This document shows positions 50,939 to 60,746 of a stretch of DNA of 64,000 bases, one piece after another. A program made the position numbers and the translations under genes. How positions within the stretch are numbered: position 1 is the first letter of the stretch; the number at the start of each line of letters is the position of its first letter. A model generated the notes under the pieces. It was not told the DNA's origin, did not search any database, and worked only from the letters and a program-made list of their open reading frames with translations. The stretch comes from Chryseobacterium phocaeense (GTDB lineage: Bacteria; Bacteroidota; Bacteroidia; Flavobacteriales; Weeksellaceae), in the NCBI RefSeq assembly GCF_900169075.1, contig NZ_LT827014.1, positions 682,001 through 746,000 of the forward strand, read 5' to 3'.

Positions 50939-52747
50939 ATGTTTAACATAGAAACGTTAAGGTCAAAATCCGTAACGGAACTGACTAAAATCTTAAAAGA
51001 TTTAGGCGTTAAAGTTGCTAGAAACAGCAATGATAATGATAAGATCTTTGCCGTTCTTGACTTTCAGGCTTCTAACCCTAAAGTTGCAAAAGATTATTTC
51101 AACGCCACAGAAACCAGTATGAATACTGAAGAAACACCGGCAGATAAACCTGCCAAGGCTCCTGCAAAAAAAGCAGCGCCTAAAAGACAGCCTGCCAAAC
51201 CGAAAGCAGAAGCAAAGGTACCCGCAGAAGAAAAACCACAAACGGAAGAAAAAGCGCAAGCGCCGGCTGCTGAAGAAATAAAGCAGGAAGAACCAAAAGC
51301 TGAAGCAGCTTCTGTTCCTGAAGAAAGCAGTACCGCGCCAGCTAAGAAAAAAAGAAAAAGAGTGGTTTCCAATACAGCGAATACAGAAACTCCTCAGGAA
51401 AGAGCAGAAGCTCCTAAAAACACACCTCAAGAATCTGCACCGTCAGAAGAAAAGCCGAACAACCCTCAATCTCAGGCCAGATCCCAGCAAAAAGGACACA
51501 ACAACCCGCAAAACAGCGGAAACCAGCATAAAAATCAAAATCAGCATCAAAACCAGAATCCGAACCAGAATCAGCATAGACAAAACGCTGAAAAGGCTGA
51601 GGAGCATTCTGAACACAGAAAAGAATTCAGTTTTGATGGAATGGTGAGTATTGAAGGGGTTTTAGAGATCCTTCCGGATAACTACGGATTCCTTCGTTCC
51701 TCAGATTTCAGTTATATTTCTTCTCCTGATGATGTGTACGTTTCTACGGCACAGATCAGAAATTTCGGTCTTAAAACCGGAGATACGGTGAAAGGTATTG
51801 TAAGACTTCCCAAAGAAGGCGAAAAATATTTTTCCTTACTAAAACCAATCGAAGTTAACGGACGTGATCTGGCTTTTATTAAAGATCGTGTTGCATTTGA
51901 ATATTTAACGCCGCTTTTCCCTGAAGAGAAATTTAATCTGGCAGGAGATAATTCCACAATGTCCACAAGGATTGTTGATTTGTTTGCACCAATCGGGAAA
52001 GGACAAAGAGCCATGATCGTTGCCCAGCCTAAAACGGGTAAAACGATGCTGCTTAAAGATATTGCGAACTCTATTGCCGCCAATCATCCTGAAGTCTATA
52101 TGATGGTCCTTCTGATCGACGAACGTCCTGAAGAAGTTACTGATATGGAAAGAAGTGTAAATGCTGAAGTTATTGCGTCTACTTTTGATGAAGCAGCTGA
52201 TAAGCATGTAAAAGTAGCCAATCTTGTGTTGGCAAAGGCTCAGAGAATGGTTGAATGCGGACATGATGTGGTGATCCTTCTGGATTCCATTACCAGACTG
52301 GCAAGAGCCTATAACACGGTGACTCCAGCCTCAGGAAAAGTGCTTTCCGGTGGGGTGGATGCCAATGCACTTCACAAGCCGAAAAGATTTTTCGGGGCAG
52401 CCAGAAAGATTGAAGGAGGTGGTTCATTAACGATTATCGCTACAGCATTGATTGATACAGGTTCTAAAATGGATGAAGTTATCTTCGAAGAATTCAAAGG
52501 TACAGGGAACATGGAGCTTCAATTAGACAGAAAAATCGCAAACAGAAGAATCTACCCTGCAATTGACCTTGTCGCTTCAAGTACACGTAGAGATGATCTT
52601 CTTCTGGATGAAGTGACTTCCCAGAGAATGTGGATCTTCAGAAAATACCTTTCTGAAATGAACCCTGTAGAAGCCATGGAATTTGTAAATAAAAACATCA
52701 GAGGAACTTTAAACAATGAAGAATTCCTGATGTCTATGAATAAATAG
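50939..52747 (+). CDS. rho: Transcription termination factor Rho with disordered insert
   Basis: 602 residues, against about 420 in E. coli. An N-terminal helical part (1-50) is followed by a long low-complexity insert (about 60-230). This is first Ala/Lys/Pro/Glu-rich, then Asn/Gln/His-rich. Then come the RNA-binding cold-shock domain (about 235-310) and the RecA-type ATPase with Walker A PKTGKTML (about 362), Walker [16 protein letters not shown] and the Q-loop ending [19 protein letters not shown]. It is a hexameric helicase ending RNA synthesis. Similar inserts in Bacteroides Rho are reported to drive condensate formation. It ends in a strong terminator. Confidence 0.96.
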   Translation: MFNIETLRSKSVTELTKILKDLGVKVARNSNDNDKIFAVLDFQASNPKVAKDYFNATETSMNTEETPADKPAKAPAKKAAPKRQPAKPKAEAKVPAEEKPQTEEKAQAPAAEEIKQEEPKAEAASVPEESSTAPAKKKRKRVVSNTANTETPQERAEAPKNTPQESAPSEEKPNNPQSQARSQQKGHNNPQNSGNQHKNQNQHQNQNPNQNQHRQNAEKAEEHSEHRKEFSFDGMVSIEGVLEILPDNYGFLRSSDFSYISSPDDVYVSTAQIRNFGLKTGDTVKGIVRLPKEGEKYFSLLKPIEVNGRDLAFIKDRVAFEYLTPLFPEEKFNLAGDNSTMSTRIVDLFAPIGKGQRAMIVAQPKTGKTMLLKDIANSIAANHPEVYMMVLLIDERPEEVTDMERSVNAEVIASTFDEAADKHVKVANLVLAKAQRMVECGHDVVILLDSITRLARAYNTVTPASGKVLSGGVDANALHKPKRFFGAARKIEGGGSLTIIATALIDTGSKMDEVIFEEFKGTGNMELQLDRKIANRRIYPAIDLVASSTRRDDLLLDEVTSQRMWIFRKYLSEMNPVEAMEFVNKNIRGTLNNEEFLMSMNK

Positions 52748-52766
52748 ATTAATTTAATTGTTTGTT

Positions 52767-52806
52767 AAAAAAAGCACGCGGATCAGTGATCTTCGTGCTT
52801 TTTTGC
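52767..52806 (+). terminator. Terminator after rho
   Basis: AAAAGCACG (52770-52778) pairs with CGTGCTTTT (52794-52802) and continues into a T run. The loop holds GATC-AGT-GATC, which can form an inner stem. Confidence 0.9.
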
Positions 52807-52807
52807 G

Positions 52808-52850
52808 TTTGAGAGTCTGAGAATTTTAGAGTTTTAGGGTTTTTAGAGTT
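52808..52850. repeat. Degenerate TTTAGAG-word tract
   Basis: Five or six adjoining variants of GAGAATTTTA, TAGAGTTTTAG and TAGGGTTTTTAG follow the rho terminator. It is the same kind of word tract as at 22387, 30943 and 62231 but with a different word. Confidence 0.5.
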
Positions 52851-53026
52851 GTGTGTAGGTGTTTTTTATTTGACATGATATTCATCCATTAAAATTGAAA
52901 GAATGATGTGGAATGTATTTTAGACTGCAGTAACCTCCATCTTCTGTCTTCCATCCCACTGATAAAAATTAATTCATTCTAAATCAATATATCAATGTTA
53001 AAGATTTATTAAAGTAATACCCAGTT

Positions 53027-53058
53027 TTTGATTATCGCTTAAATATTGGTTAAATTTG
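53027..53058 (+). promoter_or_regulatory. sodB promoter
   Basis: TTTG (53027-53030), 20 nt, TAAATTTG (53051-53058): consensus match, 25 bases before the ATG. Confidence 0.75.
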
Positions 53059-53082
53059 ACTATAACATTAAAAATAAAAATT

Positions 53083-53679
53083 ATGTCATTTGAATTACCT
53101 AAATTAGGATATGCATACGATGCATTGGAGCCTACTATTGATGCGAAAACAATGGAGATTCACCACACAAAACATCACCAGGCATATATTGACAATCTAA
53201 ATAAAGCAATCGAAGGAACTGAACTGGCTGGAAAAACTATCGAAGAAATCTGCCAGACAGGAACTGATAAGCCGGCTGTAAGAAATAACGGAGGAGGACA
53301 TTTCAATCACTCTTTATTCTGGGAAATTTTAACGCCAGGAGGTAGCAGTGAGCCTGTAGGAAACGTTAAAGCAGCTATCGAAGCTTACGGTGGTCTTGAA
53401 AAATTCAAAACTGATTTTTCTGAGGCTGCTAAAACAAGATTCGGTTCAGGATGGGCATGGTTAGTGAAAAATGCTGACGGTTCCGTATCTGTTTCTTCTA
53501 CTCCAAACCAGGATAATCCGTTAATGCCTGTTGCAGACGTTAAAGGAACTCCGGTTTTAGGATTGGATGTTTGGGAGCATGCTTACTATCTGAACTATCA
53601 AAACAGAAGACCTGACTATGTTGCTGCTTTCTTTAGCGTAGTAAACTGGGATAAAGTAGAGGAGTTATTCAACAAATAA
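53083..53679 (+). CDS. sodB: Fe/Mn superoxide dismutase
   Basis: 198 residues, cytosolic. It converts superoxide to oxygen and peroxide. The four metal ligands are in standard settings: His in [12 protein letters not shown] (about 28), His in [12 protein letters not shown] (about 82), and Asp and His in [20 protein letters not shown] (about 167 and 171). The metal cannot be decided by eye. The in-frame extension to 53056 overlaps the promoter, so the ATG at 53083 is right. Single-gene unit with terminator. Confidence 0.96.
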   Translation: MSFELPKLGYAYDALEPTIDAKTMEIHHTKHHQAYIDNLNKAIEGTELAGKTIEEICQTGTDKPAVRNNGGGHFNHSLFWEILTPGGSSEPVGNVKAAIEAYGGLEKFKTDFSEAAKTRFGSGWAWLVKNADGSVSVSSTPNQDNPLMPVADVKGTPVLGLDVWEHAYYLNYQNRRPDYVAAFFSVVNWDKVEELFNK

Positions 53680-53699
53680 TTTTCAGCTATTATAAAAGT

Positions 53700-53730
53700 A
53701 AAGGTTCAGAAGCAATTCTGAACCTTTTTT
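53700..53730 (+). terminator. Terminator after sodB
   Basis: Perfect 10-bp stem AGGTTCAGAA (53702-53711) / TTCTGAACCT (53716-53725) plus T run. Confidence 0.93.
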
Positions 53731-53787
53731 ATTTGGTTTAACACAGAGAAATAATCAATCTCTTGATTTCTTAATTCTTTAATTCCA

Positions 53788-54207
53788 CTACCTTACGGCA
53801 TCACTTCCCGTAAGCCCATTCATTTTCAGTCCATATTTCCATCTCACATAAGCAAATACCTGATAGAGTTTGTATTCAAACTTGATTCCATAGTTTTCCC
53901 GCGGATTGTAATCAATGCCGGACTCTATAACATTCCTGTATTTTCCGGAATTGTAGTAAGAATTCCATTCAGTCACAAGGAATGTGTTTTTTGTTTTAAG
54001 ATAAGATTCCGAGTATTGGCTCATTGGCTTGGCTACTGCATTCAGAAAGTAATCGAATTGGGTATCGATTACCGTAAGATCCCACTCGCCGTCATCATTT
54101 TTAGACGGCTTCATTTCTGATTTCTCTTCATCCTTCTTCGTGTTGTCCTGGGAAAAACAGCTGAAAGGAATACAAGCGAAGAGAAATAGTATCATAAGAT
54201 TTTTCAT
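53788..54207 (-). CDS. DUF6146 family secreted protein
   Basis: About 139 residues. A signal peptide or lipoprotein-type signal (IPFSCFSQ) leads to a charged linker and the domain WDLTVIDTQFDYFLNAVAKPMSQYSESYLKTKN (in pieces) and IDYNPRENYGIKFEYKLYQVF. This pattern I recognise as DUF6146, a Bacteroidota family of unknown role. The start at 54207 is chosen because the earlier one at 54234 lies within the terminator of the upstream nuclease gene. No enzymatic motif. Confidence 0.78.
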   Translation of the reverse strand: MKNLMILFLFACIPFSCFSQDNTKKDEEKSEMKPSKNDDGEWDLTVIDTQFDYFLNAVAKPMSQYSESYLKTKNTFLVTEWNSYYNSGKYRNVIESGIDYNPRENYGIKFEYKLYQVFAYVRWKYGLKMNGLTGSDAVR

Positions 54208-54224
54208 ACCGTACATATTATAAT

Positions 54225-54247
54225 AAAAAAGCACTCAAAATGAGTGC
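54225..54247 (-). terminator. Terminator after the EEP-family gene
   Basis: GCACTCA (54231-54237) pairs with TGAGTGC (54241-54247). On the minus strand it is followed by a six-base U run, 14 bases after the stop at 54261. Confidence 0.9.
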
Positions 54248-54260
54248 CTAAGTTTGTTTT

Positions 54261-55448
54261 TTATGGTTCTTTCTGAAGAATAACAAATGCCGGGAAGTGA
54301 TCACTGTATCCTCCTGTAAACTGATCCCCGTTCCAGGACCTGAAAGGATAACCTTTGTAATTCCCTTCCTTATTCACTAAATAAGGCGGTGCAAAGATTT
54401 CTGCTTTGTAAACGGAATATTCTTTGGTAACCTGATCAGAAATTAAATTCTTTGAAACAATGATCTGGTCAAAAAGGTTTGGAGCATCCTGATAAGCCAG
54501 TGAAGCAATTCCTTTCTTATATAAAGGATACATCAGATTCAGATACGGTGTAGTTTCTGTAAGATCTTTAGGACTCGCCACTGCTTTCAGATGGTTCTTT
54601 AAACTGGCGCTTACAGGATCATCATTGAAGTCGCCCATGGCAAAAAGCTTAGTTGTAGGATCTGTTGTCCTGATACTGTCCATCTGCTGTTTCAGTAAGG
54701 CGGCAGCAGCATTTCTTTTAGGTAGTGAAACTGCTTCGCCCCCTCTTCTTGAAGGCCAGTGATTCATAAAGAAAGCCACCTTTTCATTGTCAAGGAAACC
54801 GGTTACAACCAAAATATCTCTGGTATATTCTCTTTTTCCATCATCCCCGAACACTTTCAGTTCTTTCTTTAGAGAGTTGGTTACCGTGAATCTCCTTTTC
54901 TGATAAATCAAAGCTACATCTATCCCTCTGTAGTCGTATGAATTATAATGAACAATTCCGTAATCATATTTGGCAAGAGCAGGCTGCTTTACCAGATCTT
55001 CAATTACCTGTCTGTTTTCCACTTCTATAAGGCCTACCACTGCAGGAGCGGTTTTTGTGTATTGAGCACCCAGCTCGGCGATTACTTTGGCCTCATTGGC
55101 GAGTTTGGCTTTATATATTCTAGTATTATAGTTTTTAGCACTTTTCGGAGTGAATTCTTCCGCACCGCTTTGATAGCGCACCACTTTTTTACCTATTAAA
55201 GCACCATCGCTCCAAGGACCATCATGTTTTTCTGCTTCCAGGAACTGGATGGAGTCAATAGGGATACTTCTGTGGAAAGCCGGATTATGGATGTCCTTGG
55301 TTCCATCAATATAATCAGCAGAACGGATGGTGTCCCAAAGGTTTTCCACATTCAAAAAGCCTACAGCAGCCACTTTTCTCAGTTTCCCCTGTTGTGCAAA
55401 AGCCATTACCGAAAATATGATGGCCATAAAACTCATAAATCTCTTCAT
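54261..55448 (-). CDS. Secreted endonuclease/exonuclease/phosphatase family protein
   Basis: 395 residues. Signal peptide (cut near AFA-QQ). The EEP fold is marked by VGFLNVENLWDT, VGLIEVENR (metal-binding Glu, about 142), MNHWPSRRGG, GDFNDDPVS (about 272) and the closing YSDHFPAFVI with catalytic His (about 386). Such exported enzymes hydrolyse phosphodiesters or phosphomonoesters, including extracellular DNA. It diverges from a TonB receptor and DUF5689 lipoprotein at 55694-59902. This combination I associate with nucleic-acid or phosphate scavenging in Flavobacteriia, an inference not shown here. Confidence 0.88.
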   Translation of the reverse strand: MKRFMSFMAIIFSVMAFAQQGKLRKVAAVGFLNVENLWDTIRSADYIDGTKDIHNPAFHRSIPIDSIQFLEAEKHDGPWSDGALIGKKVVRYQSGAEEFTPKSAKNYNTRIYKAKLANEAKVIAELGAQYTKTAPAVVGLIEVENRQVIEDLVKQPALAKYDYGIVHYNSYDYRGIDVALIYQKRRFTVTNSLKKELKVFGDDGKREYTRDILVVTGFLDNEKVAFFMNHWPSRRGGEAVSLPKRNAAAALLKQQMDSIRTTDPTTKLFAMGDFNDDPVSASLKNHLKAVASPKDLTETTPYLNLMYPLYKKGIASLAYQDAPNLFDQIIVSKNLISDQVTKEYSVYKAEIFAPPYLVNKEGNYKGYPFRSWNGDQFTGGYSDHFPAFVILQKEP

Positions 55449-55477
55449 CCTATTGAGTATTAAAATTAATTAAACGA

Positions 55478-55485
55478 CAAATTTA
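55478..55485 (-). promoter_or_regulatory. -7 box of the EEP-family gene
   Basis: TAAATTTG on the minus strand, 30 bases before the ATG. The -33 element is not clear. Confidence 0.5.
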
Positions 55486-55623
55486 CCTTTTTTTAATTCA
55501 AGCCATTTTAAATATTTGTAAATTTAAAACAATATAAAATAATTCTCTTATATAATGAATCTTAAAAGGATGCAATGTTAAGAAAAAATAATGTTAAAAA
55601 AGTGGAGAATTACAAAATTTGAC

Positions 55624-55631
55624 TAAATTTG
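55624..55631 (+). promoter_or_regulatory. -7 box of the TonB receptor gene
   Basis: TAAATTTG followed by GTGCCCCC, 63 bases before the ATG at 55694. Its presence argues against the in-frame TTG at 55619 as start codon. Confidence 0.5.
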
Positions 55632-55693
55632 TGCCCCCAACTTTTAAAACGTTGAAAATTAAGAAGAAAAGTATTAAAAAAAATAATATACTC

Positions 55694-58561
55694 ATGATTA
55701 AAAAATTATCATTGGTCTCTTTATTTACTTTGCTTCCTGCATCATTCTATTTTGCGCAGACTACTGTGTTTGCGTATCTTAAGGATGCCGAAGGAAAGCC
55801 TGTTGAAAAGGCGGAAGTAGATCTTAAAGGGAGTGAGAATGATGTAACGGCGGACAAAATCGGATATTTCCAGTTTGTAGACCTGCAGCCGGGCCATTAT
55901 CAAATTATGATTACGAAACCAAACTTCGAAACCAAAATGATGGAGTTTGACGTAACAAATGAGAAAAGAAAGGACCTAGGGACTATTACCCTTTATTCTG
56001 CTCTTACGAGCGCAGATCAGGGATTAGCGATCATCGACAGTGACGGAGATGATGAAGACAGCAATAGCGGTCAGGCTTCTACAGTAGGTTTACTGCAGTC
56101 TTCCCAGGACATCTTCAGCAGAATTGCAGCGTTTGACTTAGGATTTTACTGGTTCCGTCCCCGTGGTATAGATGGAAGATTTGGAGAAACGATGCTTAAC
56201 GGGGTTTCCATGATCAAGTCTGATAATGGTAACGTTGATTTCGGAAACTGGGGTGGATTAAATGAGATTACCAGATATCCGGAAATTGCATCCAACCATT
56301 CACCGTCTGAATATGCTTTTGGAGGAAACAGCTCTGTTGTTTACAAAAATACAAAAGCAAGCGAGTACAGAAAAGGATTCCAGTTTACGCAATCCCTGAC
56401 TAACAGAAACTACAGAAACAGAACTTCTTTACGTTACTCATCAGGGATGAGCAATAAAGGATGGGCGTTTACCGTAATGGGAGCGAGAAGATGGGCGGAA
56501 GAAGGAATCCAGGAAGGAACTTTCTACGATGCCTATGGAACCTATCTGGGAATTGAGAAAAAGTTTAGCGATAAACATACAATGACATTCAACTTCATCG
56601 GGGCCCCTTACAGAAGGTCTACTTCAAGCCCAAGCACTCAGGAAGTGTATGACTACAGAGGGGTGCATTATAACTCGTATTGGGGTTATCAGGATGGAGA
56701 GCAGAGAAGCGAAAGAGTAAGAAAAGGTTTTCAGCCTATCTTCCAGATTCAGGATTTCTGGAAAATCAACAAAAATTCTTCACTTTGGACCTCAGTATCA
56801 TACCAATTCGGAAAAGACAAAGGCTCACGTCTGGACTGGCAGAATGTACAAAATCCATCTCCTACCTATTATAGAAATCTTCCGAGTTACTACGATTCTT
56901 TAGATCCTAATGCTTCCGTACACAACCCGGACGGATCAATGACGACCGCTCAGGATGCGTACAGAACATCTTTAGCAGGCTGGCAGTCCGGAGATGCTAA
57001 TGTAACTCAATTAAACTGGGACAGACTGTACAGGAGAAATATGCAGCAACCGGCCGGAAACTACTACGGGCAGGTTGGTAAAAGAGCATTATACTACCTG
57101 GTAAACGATGTAAGTGATGATAAAATATGGAACGCAGCTACTCACTTCATTCACAACTTTAATGATACGACTAAATTCTTACTTAACGTATCTTATCAGA
57201 ATTACCGTTCTGAACAATATAGAGAAGTAAACGATCTTCTCGGTGCTGATTTCGTATTAAACAGAGACCCGTTTGCAGCCACAAACCAGCCTGGAAAATC
57301 CGGTCTGTTCAATGAAGGTGAAGAAAATGTTACGAAAAGAGTAGGCGATAAAATGGGTTATGATTATATCTTCAGAAGACAGGAAGTAAAGATAAATCCG
57401 GGAGTGAAGTTTTCAACAGGAGCTTTTGACGTATTTATTTCTGCCATGGCAGGATATTCTTCTTCCAGCAGAGAAGGATTGTTTAATCATTATCTATATA
57501 AGGATTCTTATGGAAAAGGATCTGATTACAACTACTGGAACTATGGCTTAAAAGGACAGGCGATCTATAGATTAAATGGTAGAAATTTCATTGTGTATAA
57601 TGGAGCATATTATTCTCAGGCACCTTATCTTGAGGATTTATTCATTAATCCGCGTGTGAACGGCTCTACTGCTCCTAACGTAAAGAACATGGTTGTTAAT
57701 GCAAATGATCTAAGCTACGTGATTTCTACTCCTTTCCTGAAATTAAGGCTAACCGGATATTTGGTTGACACAGATAATGAAACCACGGTTCAGAGATTTT
57801 TTGCGGATGGAATTCAGTTAAGTAACTCAGATGACCAGGGAGATCAGACTATTGTTCAGAGTGCTTTTGTTACTCAGGTAATGACAGATGTTAAGAAAAG
57901 AAATATGGGATTGGAATTAGGGGTTGATTTGAAAGTACTTCCTACCTTATCTGTTCAGGCTTTAGCCAGCTTGGGTCAGTATACCTATAAAAATGATCCG
58001 ACCACCTATTTTGCATCTGATGCTACAGGAACTTTCTCAAACGGACTTTCTTACCTGAACCTTGGAAAATCTTATATCAGGAATTACCGTCAGGGAGGAA
58101 CTCCGCAGCAGGCGTTCTCCCTTGGCTTCCGTTATAATAACCCGAAATACTGGTGGGTAGGAGCAAACTGGAACTATTTTGATGAAAATTTCCTTGATCC
58201 TTCTGCTTTGATCAGAACAGAAAGTTTTGTTCAGAATAATAACTCCGGAACGCCATATTCTAACCTTACCGAATCTGAGCTTAGAAGAGTATTGGAGCCT
58301 ACAAGATTGCCTTCTTCATTCTTTCTTAATGCCAATGCAGGTAAATCATGGGTGATTGGTAAATACTATGTTTTGATTTCCGGGACCGTGAATAATATTT
58401 TAAACAACAGAAAATTTATTACAGGAGGATTTGAACAGACCAGAAATGCAAAATTCCCTGATTTTGTGCAGGATGCAGACAGAGAATTTACCCTATTCGG
58501 ACCAAAATACTGGTATACTCAGGGAAGATCATACTTCGTAAACCTACAATTCAGATTCTAA
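55694..58561 (+). CDS. TonB-dependent receptor with carboxypeptidase-like domain
   Basis: 955 residues. Signal peptide (cut near YFA-QT), a carboxypeptidase-regulatory-like beta domain (about 22-100, VFAYLKDAEGKPVEKAEVDL), then an Asp/Ser-rich linker with DGDDEDSNSG. A shortened plug region (about 130-230, RPRGIDGRFGETMLNGV) leads to a long barrel ending YFVNLQFRF. It is an outer-membrane importer, not the SusC class. Partner genes: the DUF5689 lipoprotein 27 bases downstream and the divergent EEP nuclease. The substrate is unknown; a nucleic-acid product or phosphate compound is the best contextual guess. Confidence 0.88.
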   Translation: MIKKLSLVSLFTLLPASFYFAQTTVFAYLKDAEGKPVEKAEVDLKGSENDVTADKIGYFQFVDLQPGHYQIMITKPNFETKMMEFDVTNEKRKDLGTITLYSALTSADQGLAIIDSDGDDEDSNSGQASTVGLLQSSQDIFSRIAAFDLGFYWFRPRGIDGRFGETMLNGVSMIKSDNGNVDFGNWGGLNEITRYPEIASNHSPSEYAFGGNSSVVYKNTKASEYRKGFQFTQSLTNRNYRNRTSLRYSSGMSNKGWAFTVMGARRWAEEGIQEGTFYDAYGTYLGIEKKFSDKHTMTFNFIGAPYRRSTSSPSTQEVYDYRGVHYNSYWGYQDGEQRSERVRKGFQPIFQIQDFWKINKNSSLWTSVSYQFGKDKGSRLDWQNVQNPSPTYYRNLPSYYDSLDPNASVHNPDGSMTTAQDAYRTSLAGWQSGDANVTQLNWDRLYRRNMQQPAGNYYGQVGKRALYYLVNDVSDDKIWNAATHFIHNFNDTTKFLLNVSYQNYRSEQYREVNDLLGADFVLNRDPFAATNQPGKSGLFNEGEENVTKRVGDKMGYDYIFRRQEVKINPGVKFSTGAFDVFISAMAGYSSSSREGLFNHYLYKDSYGKGSDYNYWNYGLKGQAIYRLNGRNFIVYNGAYYSQAPYLEDLFINPRVNGSTAPNVKNMVVNANDLSYVISTPFLKLRLTGYLVDTDNETTVQRFFADGIQLSNSDDQGDQTIVQSAFVTQVMTDVKKRNMGLELGVDLKVLPTLSVQALASLGQYTYKNDPTTYFASDATGTFSNGLSYLNLGKSYIRNYRQGGTPQQAFSLGFRYNNPKYWWVGANWNYFDENFLDPSALIRTESFVQNNNSGTPYSNLTESELRRVLEPTRLPSSFFLNANAGKSWVIGKYYVLISGTVNNILNNRKFITGGFEQTRNAKFPDFVQDADREFTLFGPKYWYTQGRSYFVNLQFRF

Positions 58562-58588
58562 TAACTACTTTAATTAAAACGATTTAAG

Positions 58589-59902
58589 ATGAATACTATA
58601 AAAAAATACTTAAGTTTAGTAACAGGAATTGCTTTGGCTGCTATTTCTATTACATCTTGTGTGCAGAAAGACGAATGGGAGACGCCACCTATTAAATGTG
58701 AAAATAAGTTTCCCGCCACCAATATGACCATGGCAGATTTCAAAGCTCAGGCTCCTGCTTCGGGATATATTTATATAGGTACCGATCAGATTTTTGACGG
58801 ATATGTGGTTTCTTCTGATGAAAGTGGAAACTTCTATAAAACAATTTCATTCCAGGATAAACCTGAAAATCCAACGGCAGGTCTTCAGATAGAAGTGGAC
58901 AGATCAAGTAACTATGCAGATTTTCCGGTTGGTGCACACATCAGAATTAATGCGAAAGGTTTAAGATTAGGAACAGATAGAGGATCTGTAAAAATAGGTT
59001 CTGTAGATCCTGTATATGCTATCGGAAGGGTTCCGGGATCTTTGGTGAGCAGATATATTGCAGGTGTTTGCAATGGCAGCGGTCTTGATATTGCGGTTTT
59101 AAAGCCTACAGAATTGCCTACACTTAAAGTAGCTATGGATGAAAAGTACATCAATACTTTGGTAAAAGTACCAAACGTACAATTCTCAGCAGGAGAACTA
59201 GGTAAAAAGTACATAGATTATGTTGCCGGAGCAGGTGTAGATAGTGACAGAGGAATCGTTGATCAGGCTGGAAATGCTACGGTTATCAGAAACTCCGGGT
59301 TTTCTACTTTTGGTTCTACATTAATTCCTGAGGGTAAGGGAGATCTTACTTTCGTGGTGAGCCGTTATAATTCTTCATGGCAGATGCTGATCAGAAATCT
59401 TAAAGATGTAAACTTTACAGGGAAAAGATTCTTTTTTGAAGGCTTCGATGGAAATCTTGCGGATAATTGGGATGCTGTAAGTGTAACAGGAGCGCAGGTA
59501 TGGAATATCCAGCAATTTGGAAATCCAAAACCATGTGTAGTGATGAACGGATTTGCAGGAACAAACCAGGTGAATGAAGACTGGCTGATTTCTAAACCTA
59601 TTTCATTAAACGGGTTTACTTCCGCCGTATTATCTTTCGAAACTGATGTAAGATATGCCGGAAATGTTCTTGAAGTTTTTGTAACAGATACTTATACCGG
59701 TGATCCTACTACAACGGCATGGACACCTCTATCAGCTATTATGGATCCAAACAATACCGCATTTAACACGTGGACGAATTCAGGAGATATCAGTCTGAAT
59801 GCTTTCGTAAACAAGAGTGTTCGTATAGCATTTAAATATACTTCTACAACGTCAGGTGCTGCCACATGGGAGCTTGATAATGTGAAAGTTGTTGGTAACT
59901 AA
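58589..59902 (+). CDS. DUF5689 surface lipoprotein with choice-of-anchor-like domain
   Basis: 437 residues. A lipoprotein signal ends at SITSCVQK (Cys24). Residues about 35-280 form the DUF5689 domain, an OB-like beta domain, e.g. DQIFDGYVVSSDESGNFYKTISFQ in pieces. Residues about 285-437 form a jelly-roll like the choice-of-anchor J type (FFEGFDGNLADNWD ... WELDNVKVVGN). It is likely exposed on the cell surface next to the TonB receptor encoded just upstream, helping to hold the substrate. No catalytic motif. Ends with a terminator. Confidence 0.88.
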   Translation: MNTIKKYLSLVTGIALAAISITSCVQKDEWETPPIKCENKFPATNMTMADFKAQAPASGYIYIGTDQIFDGYVVSSDESGNFYKTISFQDKPENPTAGLQIEVDRSSNYADFPVGAHIRINAKGLRLGTDRGSVKIGSVDPVYAIGRVPGSLVSRYIAGVCNGSGLDIAVLKPTELPTLKVAMDEKYINTLVKVPNVQFSAGELGKKYIDYVAGAGVDSDRGIVDQAGNATVIRNSGFSTFGSTLIPEGKGDLTFVVSRYNSSWQMLIRNLKDVNFTGKRFFFEGFDGNLADNWDAVSVTGAQVWNIQQFGNPKPCVVMNGFAGTNQVNEDWLISKPISLNGFTSAVLSFETDVRYAGNVLEVFVTDTYTGDPTTTAWTPLSAIMDPNNTAFNTWTNSGDISLNAFVNKSVRIAFKYTSTTSGAATWELDNVKVVGN

Positions 59903-59924
59903 TCATTATTGATATATTATAATT

Positions 59925-59950
59925 GGCTGTCTTTTAAGGCAGCCTTTTTT
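59925..59950 (+). terminator. Terminator after the DUF5689 gene
   Basis: GGCTGTC (59925-59931) pairs with GGCAGCC (59938-59944, one G-U pair), with a 6-nt loop and T run. Confidence 0.9.
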
Positions 59951-60166
59951 ATGGAGTTACTTTAGGAATTTTAGACGCTTAGTAATTTAAAATCATCTTA
60001 TGTAATGTAAACCTCGCTTTTTCTACAGGAGAAGTCCATGAAAAGCGGCTTATGATTTATATAAGGATTTGGAGATCATTAATTGTTTCAAAAGGGGAAT
60101 GGTACTTCATCTCATACATTCCATTGTTGAATGGCCGGATCATTTTTAATCCTGAGTAAAAAAGCC

Positions 60167-60196
60167 AAAAAAAAACCACCGCGTCTGCAGTGGTTT
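60167..60196 (-). terminator. Terminator after the DUF6702 gene
   Basis: AAACCAC (60173-60179) pairs with GTGGTTT (60190-60196). The minus strand runs on into nine U. It lies about 20 bases after the stop. Confidence 0.88.
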
Positions 60197-60217
60197 ATAC
60201 TTTAAAAATTATTCTGT

Positions 60218-60688
60218 TTAGAACGAAACTTCATTCACTTCTTTTCCCCGCTGGAAATTCATTACTTTCAGGTTCCCTTTGTAAGCAATACTTACAACGT
60301 TACTCTGCTTAGGAAAAGTGCTTAAAAGAATCGTATTTTTAATCTTTATGGTATTGATGTCCGATACTCCTCCGGTTTCAAAATATACCCATACTGTTTC
60401 TCCACTTACCTGACTTCCCGTGAAAGTTATAGTTTTCGCAGAGCCATTGACGTACACATCAAAATTATTGTTCACATATTTTTTAACCTCTGCTTCAAAT
60501 CCTGCTGTATTCGGATTGATTTTAATAGCATCAGAAATATGGTTGGTATTCATTTTTGTGGTAAACTTCAATGTTTTACTTCCATCTATATAATCCACCT
60601 TTGTCATTGAAGAGAAAAAGTCTACATACATAAAACTCATTAACACAAAAAATGTTAAAATTCCTGATATATATAAAAGTTTTTTCAT
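60218..60688 (-). CDS. DUF6702 family protein
   Basis: About 156 residues, one N-terminal hydrophobic segment (signal or anchor, about 5-22) and then a small beta-rich domain. The pattern TKVDYIDGSKTLKFTTKMNTNHISDAI, FDVYVNGSAKTITFTGSQV and TIKIKNTILLSTFPKQSNVV (in pieces) matches what I know as DUF6702. Function is unknown. The ATG at 60688 is preferred over 60712 because the hydrophobic segment then follows a short Lys-Lys start. It is the last gene of the LOG/MurU-like operon or a separate unit 58 bases behind it. Confidence 0.75.
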   Translation of the reverse strand: MKKLLYISGILTFFVLMSFMYVDFFSSMTKVDYIDGSKTLKFTTKMNTNHISDAIKINPNTAGFEAEVKKYVNNNFDVYVNGSAKTITFTGSQVSGETVWVYFETGGVSDINTIKIKNTILLSTFPKQSNVVSIAYKGNLKVMNFQRGKEVNEVSF

Positions 60689-60746
60689 CTTAATTAATAG
60701 ATTTACAATCATACTTGCTTTATATAGGTCACAAATAATATGCCAA

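Larger units (their letters stand above)
52748..53055. other. Intergenic region rho-sodB
   Basis: No gene seen in these 308 bases. It contains the rho terminator (52767-52806), a tract of degenerate TTTAGAG words (52808-52850), about 150 bases of featureless AT-rich sequence and the sodB promoter (53027-53058). Confidence 0.6.
59903..60217. other. Intergenic region between convergent genes
   Basis: No gene seen in these 315 bases. Terminators lie at both ends (59925-59950 for the DUF5689 gene, 60167-60196 for the DUF6702 gene). The middle 200 bases show only short, interrupted frames and no strong repeat. Confidence 0.6.
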
